In this document: one piece after another, positions 46,845-55,451 of the stretch
Layout: each line of letters starts with the position of its first letter
Numbering within the stretch: the first letter of the stretch is position 1
Origin: CAZUWH01 sp964624075
GTDB taxonomy: Bacteria; Pseudomonadota; Alphaproteobacteria; Rhodospirillales; Rhodospirillaceae
Direction: 5' to 3'
Length of the DNA stretch: 55,451 nucleotides
Assembly: GCA_964624075.1 (NCBI GenBank)
Contig: CAZUWH010000015.1
Span: 1 to 55,451, forward strand
Notes under the pieces: model-generated
Databases searched by the model: none
What the model saw: the letters and a program-made list of their open reading frames with translations, nothing else
What the model was told of the DNA's origin: nothing
Translations under genes and position numbers: made by a program

Positions 46845-47230
46845 ATGGCATTTGGAATCGACGACATCATCGGCGCCGGACTGAACATCATCAACAAGTT
46901 CATCCCCGACTCGGCTGAACAGGCCAAGGCGGCGGAGGCGTACCGCAGTCAGATACTGGCCGTGGCCGCCGCCTCGGACGCCAAGCAGGGCCAGGTGAAT
47001 GCGGTCGAGGCGTAACACGGCAGCCTCTTTCATCTCGGGATGGCGGCCCATACTCGGCTGGGTCTGCGCCCTGGCGCTGGCTTATCAGTATATCGCCAAG
47101 CCCCTGCTGACCTGGGCCCTGGCCGCCCCTGCCGGGCCTAGACGGTGCCCTCTACGAACTACTGTTCAGCGTACTCGGCATCGGCAGCCTGCGCACCCTC
47201 GAAAAACTCAAAGGCGTGGCCGCCAAATGA
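46845..47230 (+). pseudogene. 3TM holin of GTA/prophage type, frameshifted
   Basis: First frame: FGIDDIIGAGLNIINKFIPD and AKAAEAYRSQILAVAAASDA, KQGQVNAVEA, then TAA near 47012. Next frame: FISGWRPILGWVCALALAYQ, YIAKPLLTWA. Third frame: GLDGALYELLFSVLGIGSLR, TLEKLKGVAAK, stop at 47230. This order (charged helix, conserved G-W-R-P-x-x-G-W, TM segments, L-R-T-x-E-K) fits the 3TM holin family linked to gene-transfer-agent release. Two frameshifts. Ends the phage block. Confidence 0.8.
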
Positions 47231-47976
47231 CCATCTTTTACGTGTATCAGGCATACAAAACGCATTATTACTTCCGGCGCTGAAGCGGCGGCGCGATCAT
47301 GCTCACCGCTGCCGTAGCCAGAAAGCTATTGGCCCGGTTGTTTTTCCCGCATCATGCCCTTGTTCGGGTCGTTTGCCTTGTTGGTTACCCTGCCCTTATT
47401 ACAACTGATGCATTTATCATAGCACGAGTCTGGGAATGGGAGGCTGCCCTTCCCATAACGTTCTTCGTCAATCTCTCGGCAGGATCTCAGGTCTGGATCC
47501 AAATGGGGTGGACGGACTGGCCCATTATAACACTCAAAAACGTATGCTGGAATCTGCAGGCAGGGTAACAATTAGTCCCATAATTGAGAGTGCGATGCCA
47601 GCAGCAGCACCCATCGCAACCATTTTTCGACGATGGATATTCATCATTTACCCTCATCGTAGTTATGGAGACAGGGATCGCTCCATGGGATAAGATGGGT
47701 CAACCCGCCGAAGAAAATCTCCTGGTGACGTAATGGGCTATTCGGTTTAGCACGCATTCTTGGCACCAAAAGAGTGACGGTCATTCGCTGGGAATCCAGG
47801 CTGCATATACCGATTCCTGGCACAGCCGCTCGGGCTTTGCGGCTGTTCTTCGCTCTGAAGATGGAAGGCAACCGTGCGGTGCTTGCTCTTATTGTTTTGC
47901 TAGCAAAAATTGATGAAGCCTGAATACGGCAATGCCTCGTTTGATGGAACACCCAACGGTTGATGCGTGGCAGCTT
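47231..47976. other. Spacer with unassigned coding-like fragments
   Basis: An 89-codon frame at 47299-47568 has hydrophobic stretches but no family match or clear start. At about 47752-47923 a frame reads ILGTKRVTVIRWESRLHIPI and RALRLFFALKMEGNRAVLAL, IVLLAKIDEA, and looks like the end of a decayed protein, with no start seen. Confidence 0.35.
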
Positions 47977-48112
47977 ATACGGAGTCCGGAAAATTTCCGG
48001 ACTCCGAGCCCGCAACGCGGGCCGGCGCCTCTACGCCGAAAGCCAGACGCGCAAGCGCCAGGCGGCTGAGGGTAGGTTTCCGGAAAGTCCGAGGACCTTC
48101 TGGAAACCATCT
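47977..48112 (+). repeat. Family A palindromic repeat, copy 5
   Basis: Full length with small changes: CCGGAAAATTTCCGG in the left palindrome and GGACCTTCTGG breaking the right one. Ends ATACGGAGTCC and GGAAACCATCTTAA. Confidence 0.85.
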
Positions 48113-48606
48113 TAAGTCCCTGATCTTGTTCAGTCATGGGGATTCCCGCGAATGCCTCCCCGCCCCCCTTCTCTGAACCTGGAGCAGGTGATGGCTGGCT
48201 TTGCGGACAGGGGGGCTGTGTGGGACACGGTCTTCAAGGGACGGATCGCCGCGCATCCCCTCCCAATACACCAGGGTGACCATGCCTCTTCGTCCGCCGC
48301 GGGAAGGGCGGAATATGTTCATAGATATTGATGGATCGTTGGTGCCTTGTCGGCGGGAACTTTGATGCCGCCGCCCCTTTTCGCCGCGGAAGCAGCGATC
48401 GTCCTCCTCCGCAATCTGGAGACATCGGCACAGGCCCCGAACAGGGTAGGCTGCACGGCGATGCGGTAATACCGGGATACGGGTCCCATCCGGTGTCTGC
48501 CGTTCTAGCTGTAGAACCATCCCCTGGAAAGCAATATCAGACTATGTCCCTACAACTAAAGTGACCTTCTTCCCGAAAACGACGGTTACGCTGAACGCAC
48601 TAGCAG
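48113..48606. other. Spacer with no supported gene
   Basis: Several open frames on both strands, but none has a family pattern or strong start. A frame near 48350-48450 (AAEAAIVLLRNLETSAQAPN) looks coding-like and may be a further phage or host fragment. Confidence 0.3.
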
Positions 48607-48647
48607 ACGCATTGTTTTAATATCTGGCAAACGCGTTGTTTTAATAT
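48607..48647. promoter_or_regulatory. Direct repeat pair, possible operator
   Basis: ACGCATTGTTTTAATAT (48607-48623) and ACGCGTTGTTTTAATAT (48631-48647) differ at one base and are 24 bp apart start to start. The second runs into the palindrome TTTTAATATTAAAA. The pair lies about 40 bp before the ATG at 48685. The spacing (about two helix turns plus) suits a protein-binding pair; the AT-rich part may also be promoter. Confidence 0.5.
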
Positions 48648-48684
48648 TAAAATGCGATTGGTTGCACATTCGGGGTAATGTGCC

Positions 48685-48828
48685 ATGGCAATCACGAAAC
48701 CACAGGCCGGGAGCATATCCGGTATCTCAGACGCGAAAATTAAGCTCGCCCGCGCCGCGATCGTCAACATGGCGATTGGTCGGGCCATTGAGCATGGCCT
48801 TGTCGTTGACGGTCTGCACAGAGAGTGA
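48685..48828 (+). CDS. Small hypothetical protein (47 aa)
   Basis: MAITKPQAGSISGISDAKIK begins a 47-residue frame downstream of the direct repeats. It is basic and Ala/Ile-rich with one hydrophobic helix-like part (AAIVNMAIGRAIEHGLVV). No strong ribosome-binding site (GGGGTAATGTGCC upstream). I do not recognise it. It could be real, or the head of a broken gene that goes on in another frame. Confidence 0.35.
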   Translation: MAITKPQAGSISGISDAKIKLARAAIVNMAIGRAIEHGLVVDGLHRE

Positions 48829-48921
48829 CAGGGCTTCATGGGCCGTTGGCCATGGTAGCATTCTCGTTGGCAACTTCGTCCTGGACAAGATCATGATATC
48901 TCAATCTCTGGGAGAATGACA

Positions 48922-49212
48922 ATGCAGTATACTTGCTCTACAACTGAAAGTATTGCGATGAACATTGTCGATGATAAGGTTATATCATCGTCGATTACCT
49001 GCATAAATGAAGCCATTAAAATCAATTCTCTATCCTTCCAGGATCATATCCATGCTATCGGACACCGTCTCAGTGATCTTATACCATCTACATATTTCAC
49101 TGATGCTGCACGCGCCATATCTGTACGCCTATCCGCTGCAATCCCCATAGTCCGTACGAAGATCAAGGAGGACATCATCGCGGCTGCCATACATGCGCAT
49201 ATCTCGACGTGA
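48922..49212 (+). CDS. Small hypothetical protein (96 aa)
   Basis: MQYTCSTTESIAMNIVDDKV opens a 96-residue frame with GGGAGAATGAC upstream. Base composition is clearly more AT-rich than the genes around it, a sign of recent arrival or of a small regulatory gene. The sequence is Ile/Ser-rich with amphipathic helices (AARAISVRLSAAIPIVRTKI) and no signal peptide. I do not recognise the family. With the 47-aa frame and the direct repeats it could be a small transferred unit (for example toxin-antitoxin-like), but that is only a guess. Confidence 0.4.
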   Translation: MQYTCSTTESIAMNIVDDKVISSSITCINEAIKINSLSFQDHIHAIGHRLSDLIPSTYFTDAARAISVRLSAAIPIVRTKIKEDIIAAAIHAHIST

Positions 49213-49800
49213 ACAGGAATGACTGCCCGGCGACGCTGGAACGCCAGAAACTCTGCCCCGATGCAGAGGGTGTACGGCGTCAGGCATGATGCAGATTGGC
49301 TGCGTCCTGCCGGGTGAGATCAGCCGTTTTCCGCCCGCTCAGGGCCGGAATGATCAGGTGCCCGACGAGATCCCGATACCCAGCCGCGCTGGCGCGCCTC
49401 CGTTTTCCGTCTCGAACTAGCTTTCCAGGTGCGCGCAGCCAGGGCGGCTCCATTCCCGGATCACGACGATTGTCTGGAAAGGCTAGTTCTTACGAACCGT
49501 CTCCATACCGGGGATTCGCCCTCAATCCAAGGCCGAGACAGGAGCAACCGGGACATCAAGGTTCGCCGGTGCCAAATGTTGATGTTCCCGGTTCCCATGC
49601 GGGCAGATACCTCGTAAAGATCGTCATGCCCGCGTAGGCGGGCATCCATGACATACCGACACAAGCATGGATTCCCGCTCCCGCTTTCGCGGGAACAAGC
49701 TTCGCAGGAATGACGGAGGGAGGATGTGTCCGGTTACGTATAGCGCCGTACGGCAAACAGCTTCGATTTGTCAGGATTGCCGGAGAATAAGAATAATTTC
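49213..49800. repeat. Spacer with family C repeats
   Basis: The stretch 49616-49740 is a family C unit: GTCATGCCCGCGTAGGCGGG, then GATTCCCGC ... CGCTTTCGCGGGAA, and the block GGATGTGTCCGGTTAC at about 49722-49737, inverted relative to 25105-25120. The rest holds no supported gene. Confidence 0.65.
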
Positions 49801-50100
49801 TCATATCCAGCGTTTGTAGACTTCCAGTGTGTCAGCGAGAAAGGCTTGATTCGGAATGAGAGCTGGTAGTCGGGAGTCGACGACCTGCACAAGTCCTGTC
49901 TGTCCCGGCGTTGGCCGGACAACGCGCTTGGCTGTCTCGTCGAGGACGACGAACAGAGGACAGGCATTGTGGCGCGAACATATGGGAGGCCATCAGAAGG
50001 GCGATATCCTCAGTCGCGCCGAAGGTTGCAGCCGGCATCGCACCCTCCTCGCCGTGGGAGACTAGAAGGGGCAGATCGACCGCCCTAGTTAGGAACACGA
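49801..50100 (-). pseudogene. Fragment of an unrecognised protein, frameshifted
   Basis: Minus strand: LTRAVDLPLLVSHGEEGAMP and AATFGATEDIALLMASHMF, then one frame over ACPLFVVLDETAKRVVRPTP, GQTGLVQVVDSRLPALIPNQ and AFLADTLEVYKRWI with stop at 49801. The two parts read as one protein once shifted near 49980. No start found. I do not recognise the family. Confidence 0.45.
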
Positions 50101-50434
50101 GCAGTGCCGGATACATCCCTCTGTCGTCGTTCCAGCGCAAGCGGGAATCCATCGCTGGTACGGACGCGAGGGTGATAGAAATGGATCGGTGATGACGGGC
50201 GCGGGCATCTGGGGGTGCAGAATTGGCAAGGGGGGGCACCCGGGGCAATCGCCTTTGGACACGGTTCAGCCGGCGTGATAGCACGAAAGTCCTCTTCCTT
50301 GATGGGGGAGGGTTGGGTGGGGGTCCGCCCACAAGCTGAATCTCCTTGGCCGAAATGGACAGGTATGGCGGAAATCTGCTGTGCAGTGCGCGCCATAGTA
50401 TAATCACCCCCAACCATACCACGATCCAAGGGGG
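50101..50434. repeat. Spacer with family C and family B repeats
   Basis: A family C half at about 50120-50150 (TCCAGCGCAAGCGGGAATCC); family B pieces at 50300-50325 (TTGATGGGGGAGGGTTGGGT) and 50405-50435 (CCCCAACCATACC, GATCCAAGGGGG). No gene. Confidence 0.6.
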
Positions 50435-52464
50435 ATGTGGTCTGGAAGACATGTCCCAATGAGATTGCCATGGCTGCCGTTGGGGGATGTCTTGCGCCGG
50501 GAACGTGTGGCTGCCATCAATGGGACACGTGTGGGAGTGTTTTTCGCGCAGCCGGTTCTGAATTCACCTTATGTGTATCCTTCCCGGCACTGGCAACTAG
50601 ACGCCGACGGCCAGCCGACCGACACCATCATCGACTCCCGCTGCCGCTCCGATCTCGTCACCCAGGTGCCGAAGCCCAGGCGGCGCAGGGGCGCGCAGAC
50701 CGAGATGGTCCTGGACAGTGGTGATGGGTTATCGACCCTTGAACAGGAATACAACCCGACCCCGATCATCAACGAGATCCGCCACCATGTCGATGACTGG
50801 CGAAACCTCAAGAACCCCGACCAGTGGCTGGTGACGCCGCAGACCGCCCGCCTTCTGAGGCACTGGCGAGCGCATCCGTTCCAGAGTATCCGGCCTTTCT
50901 TCTACCAGATCGAGGCGGTCGAAACCGTCATTTAGCTCACCGAGGTCGCGCCGAAACTGCGTGCCCGCGGCGCCAGATTTTGGACTCACCTCAAGGGCGC
51001 CAACGCGCGGGCCAACCCGGAACTGGTGCTAGCAAGACGACCGTTATGGCCATGCTGATCGCCTGGCATACGGTCAATGCCATGCGGCATCCGAACGGTC
51101 GGACCTTCTCGTGCGGGTTCCTGATCGTGACACCGGAGATCACTATTCGCGACCGCCTGCGGGTGCTGCTACCCAATGACCCGGAAAGCTATTTCCGCCA
51201 TCGTGAACTCGTCCCCACCGGCATGATCCGCGACATGGAGCGGGCGAAGATCGTCATCACCAACTACCACGCCTTCAGGCTCTGGAACGTCTTGACCTCG
51301 CCAAGAGCGCCCGCGAGGCTCTTGAGGGCTGGCGGGGCGAGAAACTGGAAACCCTGGAAACCGAAGGGCAGGTGATTCACCGGGTCATGCCCGACCTGAT
51401 GGCCATGAAACGCATCGTGGTGCTGAATGACGAGGCGCACCACTGCTACTGGGAAAAAGCCGCACAACGACGACCTCGGCGACCTCAAGGGCGACGACAA
51501 GGCCGAGGCCAAACGCAACAACAAGGCGGCTAAGTTGTGGATTTCTGGGCTGGAGGCGGTGAAGCGCAAGCTGGGCTTGCAGGCCGTTTACGACCTGTCG
51601 GTGACGCCGTTCTTCCTGCGGGGGTCGAGCTATGCCGAGGGTACCTTGTTCCCGTGGACGGTGTCGGATTTCTCGCTGATGGATGCTATCGAATGCGGCA
51701 TCGTCAAGCTGCCGCGGGTGCCGATTGCCGACAATGTGCCGGGCGGCGACATGCCGAAGTTCCGCAACCTGTGGGCCAGCATCGGCAAAAAGATGCCAAA
51801 AGCCAGTTGCGGTGGTGGGGCCAGGGTGCTTGATCCTTTGAGCTTGTCGGCGGAATTGCAGACGGCGCTCTATGCCCTCTATGGCCATTACGAGAAAACG
51901 TTTGACCTGTGGCAGAAGGAAGGCATGCCGGTGCCCCCGGTGTTCATCATCGTGTGCAACAACACTACCACCTCGAAGCTGATCCATGACTTCATCGCCG
52001 GCTTCGAAAGACGGAACGACGACCTTGGAAAACGGTCGCCTTGCCCTGTTCCGCAACCCTGATGACTACGGTAACCAGCTCGCCCGCCCGCGCATACTTC
52101 TGATCAACAGCGCGCAGCTTGAATCAGGCGAGGCCCTCCTGGCCAGGGACTTCCGCGACCTGGTGGCAGATGAGATCGACCGCTTCCGCCGCGACATCAT
52201 CGCCCGCACTGGTGACATGGCGCGCGCCACGGCCCTGACCGACCAGGATCTGTTGCGCGAGGTGATGAATACGGTGGGCAAGGTCGGTCGCCTGGGTGAA
52301 CCGGTGCGCTGCGTCGTTTCGGTCGCCATGCTGACCGAGGGCTGGGACACCAACACCGTCACCCATATCCTGGGCGTGCGCGCCTTCGGCACCCAGCTTT
52401 TGTGTGAGCAGGTGGTGGGGTGGGCGCTCCGCTAACCTGAACGAGGCCGGACTGCTACCGGCGG
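50435..52464 (+). pseudogene. Type III restriction enzyme Res subunit, decayed
   Basis: Frames join into a DEAD-type Res protein: FFAQPVLNSPYVYPSRHWQL, STLEQEYNPTPIINEIRHHV, PFFYQIEAVETVI, then TAG at about 50933. Next come KTTVMAMLIAWHTVNAM (end of Walker A region; the preceding G-A-G part is damaged), ELVPTGMIRDMERAKIVITN, VLNDEAHHCYWEK (DEAH box, frameshift beside it), LGLQAVYDLSVTPFFLRGSS, VSVAMLTEGWDTNTVTHILG and FGTQLLCEQVVGWALR. After NLNEAGL the sequence jumps into the methylase, so the C-terminal endonuclease part is deleted. At least four frameshifts or stops. The start is uncertain (50435-50540). Confidence 0.85.
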
Positions 52465-55116
52465 CGACCGAGTTCTACCAGCATGATGCCAACTGGACCA
52501 ACTGGATGATCTTGGGCGATTCACTCCACGTCATGGCGAATCTAGCCGAGCGGGAGGGGGTGCGTGGTCAGGTGCAGTGCATTCATTTCGACCCACCCTA
52601 TGGCATCCGGTTCAACTCCAACTTCTAGTGGTCCACCACCTCGCGCGATGTCGAGGATAGCACCCGCGAGCCGGAGCAGGTAAAAGCCCTCCGCGACACC
52701 TAGCGCGACGCCATCCACTCCTACCTCAGCTATCTGCGCGACAGACTGACCGTGGCGCGCAATTTGCTGCACGAAAGCGGTTCGATCTGCAGATCTTGGA
52801 TGAGAATGTTCATCGGGTGCGGGCACTGATGGATGAGGTGTTCGGGGAAGGGAATTTTGTCAACTTCATTACCTTTTAAAAAACATCAAGCAGCACATCA
52901 AATTATCTCGGCGGTGTTGCTGACTACATACTTTGGTATGGCCAGTGCCTTGATAGGATGAAATTCAGGTAACTTTATTATACAAAGGAGATTGGTTGAG
53001 CTTCATTTGAAGCTTACAACAAGGTTCCATCTTCTGATGGCGTTATTAGGTCATTGTCATCCCTTGATGTTGAGGAACGTACTTATGCAAATATTGTTCG
53101 TATAGATAATATTATATCGCAAAGCATAGGACGTGATAAAGGGGATGGTTCCGCATCATGATTTCCCGTTAAAGTTGATGTCAGAGAAATACGTCCAAAC
53201 GCAAAAGTAAGATGGAAAACGAACGAACAAGGCATGCGCAGATTGCAACGCGCGGGAAGGCTATTTGCTTCAGAAAATAGCTTAGGCTATATTCGTCATC
53301 TCAATGACTTCCGTGCAGCGAAATTTCATCATATCTTGACAGGTACTATTATATTAAGTTCTTTACTTGAGAAAAACTATATCGTTGAAACATTACCGCT
53401 AATCATCCAACGTTGCCATCCTGATGGCCACCGACCCCGGCGATCTGCTGGACTCGACCTGCGGCTCCAGCACCACGGCCTTTATCGCCGAGCAGTGGGG
53501 CCAGCGGTAGATCTCCATCGATACCTCACGGGTGGCATTGGCGCTCGCGTGGGCGCGGGTCATGGGGGTGCGCTATCCGTGGTATAATATTCTGGCCGAT
53601 TCTTCGGAAAGCCGTCGCAAGGAGAAGGAAGTAACCGGTGGCCAGCGGTCTGTGATCGGGACCCATCCCCTGGCCACAAACCACCAGACTCCTCGATGTC
53701 GGACATGGAATCTCCCTCTCCCTTGGTGGGGGAAGGATGTGGTGTGGGTAATGCTGGAGCGAGCGCGTTGAGGCAGCTTATCTTGGATAAGACGCATGAT
53801 GGTCCCGGCTATACACTTTCCAGAATGATGAATCACCCCTACCCAACCCTCCTCCATCAATGGGAAGAGCTTCCGGTTGGGCTAACGACTCATGGCGATC
53901 TCCGCCACGGCTTCGTCTATGAGCGGGTGCCGCATATCACCTTGAAATCCATCGCCGGCAACGCCGACATCGACGGTATCTGGGAGGAGTGGCAGGAGAC
54001 GCTGGAACCTCTGCGGGCGGACCTCAACGCCGCGCTGAACCAAGCATGGGAAGAATGGGAAACCCCCGGCGAGGCTGCCAAGGACTGGCCCAAGGCCCCC
54101 GCGACGGCGCACGCCAAATGGTAGGAAGCCCGTATCGCCCGTCAGAAGGCAATCGACGCCGCCATCGCCGCTCGCGCCGAGTTCGAAACCCTCTACGACG
54201 CCCGTACATGGACACTGCCAAAGTCTGCGTCGCCGGCCCGTTCACTATGGAAAGCCTCTCCCCGCACCGCGTACTGACGATCGATGCCGACGACGAACTG
54301 ATCAACCCCCTGGACCCCGCCGCACGCTGACGCGCCGCCCACACCGACGCGGACTTCACCGCCATGATCCTTGAGAACCTGATGGCTCCGGGGTGCAATA
54401 GGCCCGCCGGGAAGATCGCCTCGCCTTCACCGCCCTCACCGGCTGGCCGGGCGCACCTCCCTTGCCGCCGAAGGGCGGTTCATGGAAGGCGTAACCGAAC
54501 GGCGCGCCGGTCTGTTCATCGGTCCGGAGTTTGGCACCGTCCATCGCCCCGACCTGGTGGCCGCCGCCCGCGAAGCCGCCGATACCGGCTTTGACATTCT
54601 GATCACCATCGCCTTCAACTACGATGCCCACGCGAGTGAGGTGGAACGACTGGGGCGCCCGCCGATCCTGAAGGCCCGTATGAACCCCGACCTGCACATG
54701 GCCAGGGACCTGAAGACCATCGGCAACGCTAACCTATTCGTGGTCTTCAGCGAACCGGACATCCGCATCGAGGACGCCGGCGACGGTCTGATCCGGGTCA
54801 AGGTATTCTGGGTTGACGTCTTCAAGCCGCAGAGTGGCGAAGTGGTTTCGGAAGGTACCGACGGCATCGCGCTGTGGATGCTCGACACCGACTATAACGA
54901 GGAAAACTTTTTCGTTCGCCATGCGTATTTTCTGGGCGCCAACGACTCCTACAAGGCGCTCAAACGACCTTAAAAGCGGAGATTAACCGCGAAGCCTGGG
55001 AAAGCCTGCACAGCGACACCTCCTGCCCGTTCGAAAAACCGCACTCGGGCCGGATCGCGGTGAAGGTCATCAATCATCTCGGGGATGAGGTGATGAAGGT
55101 GTTCGGGGTGGGGTGA
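52465..55116 (+). pseudogene. Type III modification (DNA methyltransferase) Mod subunit, decayed
   Basis: Starts inside the protein (TEFYQHDANWTNWMILGDSL), with the N-terminus lost. IHFDPPYGIRFNSNF is the catalytic D-P-P-Y; a TAG at about 52627 follows, then more breaks and an AT-rich stretch (52860-53400). Later pieces: MRRLQRAGRLFASENSLGYI, the worn SAM site (intact form D-P-T-C-G-S-G-T-T-A; here DSTCGSSTTAF), ISIDTSRVALAL-like; then, after a repeat insertion, GFVYERVPHITLKSIAGNAD; AGPFTMESLSPHRVLTIDAD; RRAGLFIGPEFGTVHRPDLV; DTDYNEENFFVRHAYFLGAN; and IAVKVINHLGDEVMKVFGV ending at 55116. Dead by many lesions. Confidence 0.85.
53640..53880. repeat. Hairpin repeat sequence inside the Mod remnant
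   Basis: Family B-like pieces CTCTCCCTTGGTGGGGGAAGG (as two arms, about 53708-53728) and CACCCCTACCCAACCCTCCT (about 53836) lie between two parts of the methylase that are continuous in related proteins. So the repeat entered the gene, or replaced part of it. Confidence 0.6.
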
Positions 55117-55331
55117 GGACGCTCCTACGCCTTATCGGTGTCCTGGATTCCCGCTTGATGGGGGAGGGCTCGCAACGTCCAGACGGAAGAGTCACCCCCC
55201 GGCGAGACAGCTTCCCCCCTGGATAGGAACCCCCCTCCCCCATCCAGGGGGAGGCGCCCGTTCAAACTGCTGGACATGCCAATATTCGCCATGATAAGGA
55301 AGCACCCCCTGCTCGCGCGGGGATGAAGAGG
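55117..55331. repeat. Family B repeats before tRNA-Gln
   Basis: GATGGGGGAGGGCTCGCAACG with TCCAGACGG (about 55157-55185) and CCCCCTCCCCCATCCAGGGG (about 55230-55250) form at least two hairpins. The tRNA promoter should be in the last 60 bp; no boxes assigned. Confidence 0.65.
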
Positions 55332-55405
55332 TGGGGGATAGTTTAACGGTAGAACGACCGGCTCTGGACCGGTCAGTCCTGGTTCGAATCCAGGTCCCCC
55401 AGCCA
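55332..55405 (+). tRNA. tRNA-Gln (anticodon CUG)
   Basis: The acceptor arms TGGGGGA and TCCCCCA pair perfectly, with discriminator G and encoded CCA at 55403-55405. The anticodon stem CCGG/CCGG encloses CTCTGGA, giving CUG. The T-arm is CTGGTTCGAATCCAG. It reads CAG codons. Confidence 0.96.
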
Positions 55406-55451
55406 AGCTGTGTGCCTTGTCGAAATAGAGCTGATCGAGCCACGATTGCCA

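Noticed and set aside
47299..47568. 89-codon hydrophobic frame after the holin
   Set aside because: No recognisable family, weak start context and location in a decayed region; kept only as a note.
50435..55116. A working or novel defence system
   Set aside because: It is a known type III restriction-modification pair with many stops, frameshifts and a fusion deletion.

Overview
The window reads as a chromosomal segment of an alphaproteobacterium, most likely of the order Rhodospirillales. The support is gene order (ppsR/hemE junction; hisS-hemA-prfA-prmC-DUF4167), class A RNase P RNA, DUF4167, DUF465 and 3TM GTA-type holin families, and a moderately high GC content. No species can be named from sequence alone. 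The most informative feature is a 417-bp non-coding gap at 18416-18832 between divergent ppsR and hemE. It carries a cluster of DnaA-box-like 9-mers and matches the conserved alphaproteobacterial position of the replication origin (oriC next to hemE, as in Caulobacter and Rickettsia). Core genes point away from it on both sides.

Left arm (1-18415, mostly minus strand): a decayed chemoreceptor at the edge, RNase P RNA abutting gltD, gltD-gltB (ammonia assimilation), an alpha/beta hydrolase and panB plus a cold-shock protein on the plus strand, then truA with an acyl-CoA dehydrogenase, gpsA, and the compact cluster dnaQ-coaE-aroE-ppsR. Right arm (18833-33122, plus strand): hemE-hemH-hemJ (late haem synthesis), rho, a decayed autotransporter, a cytochrome c'-like protein, a decayed Rpn-type nuclease and a decayed DUF1640-like gene, then hisS, a HemA-like protein lacking the catalytic cysteine, prfA, prmC and a DUF4167 protein.

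From about 33.5 kb to the right edge the accessory genes are nearly all broken: M23 peptidase, a three-gene type I secretion system, a calcineurin-type phosphatase, galE, a prophage or GTA-like tail/lysis fragment, and a type III restriction-modification pair. They carry frameshifts, stops and internal deletions. Intact genes among them are ubiX, a DUF465 protein, tRNA-Ser(UGA), a Nudix hydrolase (with an assembly gap), a VanZ-like membrane protein and tRNA-Gln(CUG).

Intergenic space is large and filled by at least three repeat families. Family A is about 137 bp, MITE-like, with palindromic ends (five copies plus a solo end). Family B consists of GC-rich hairpins around a TTGGATC core. Family C consists of short REP-like hairpins. 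Intact core genes, decayed accessory genes and expanded repeats suggest a genome in an early or middle stage of reduction, such as a recently host-restricted lineage; that is inference.
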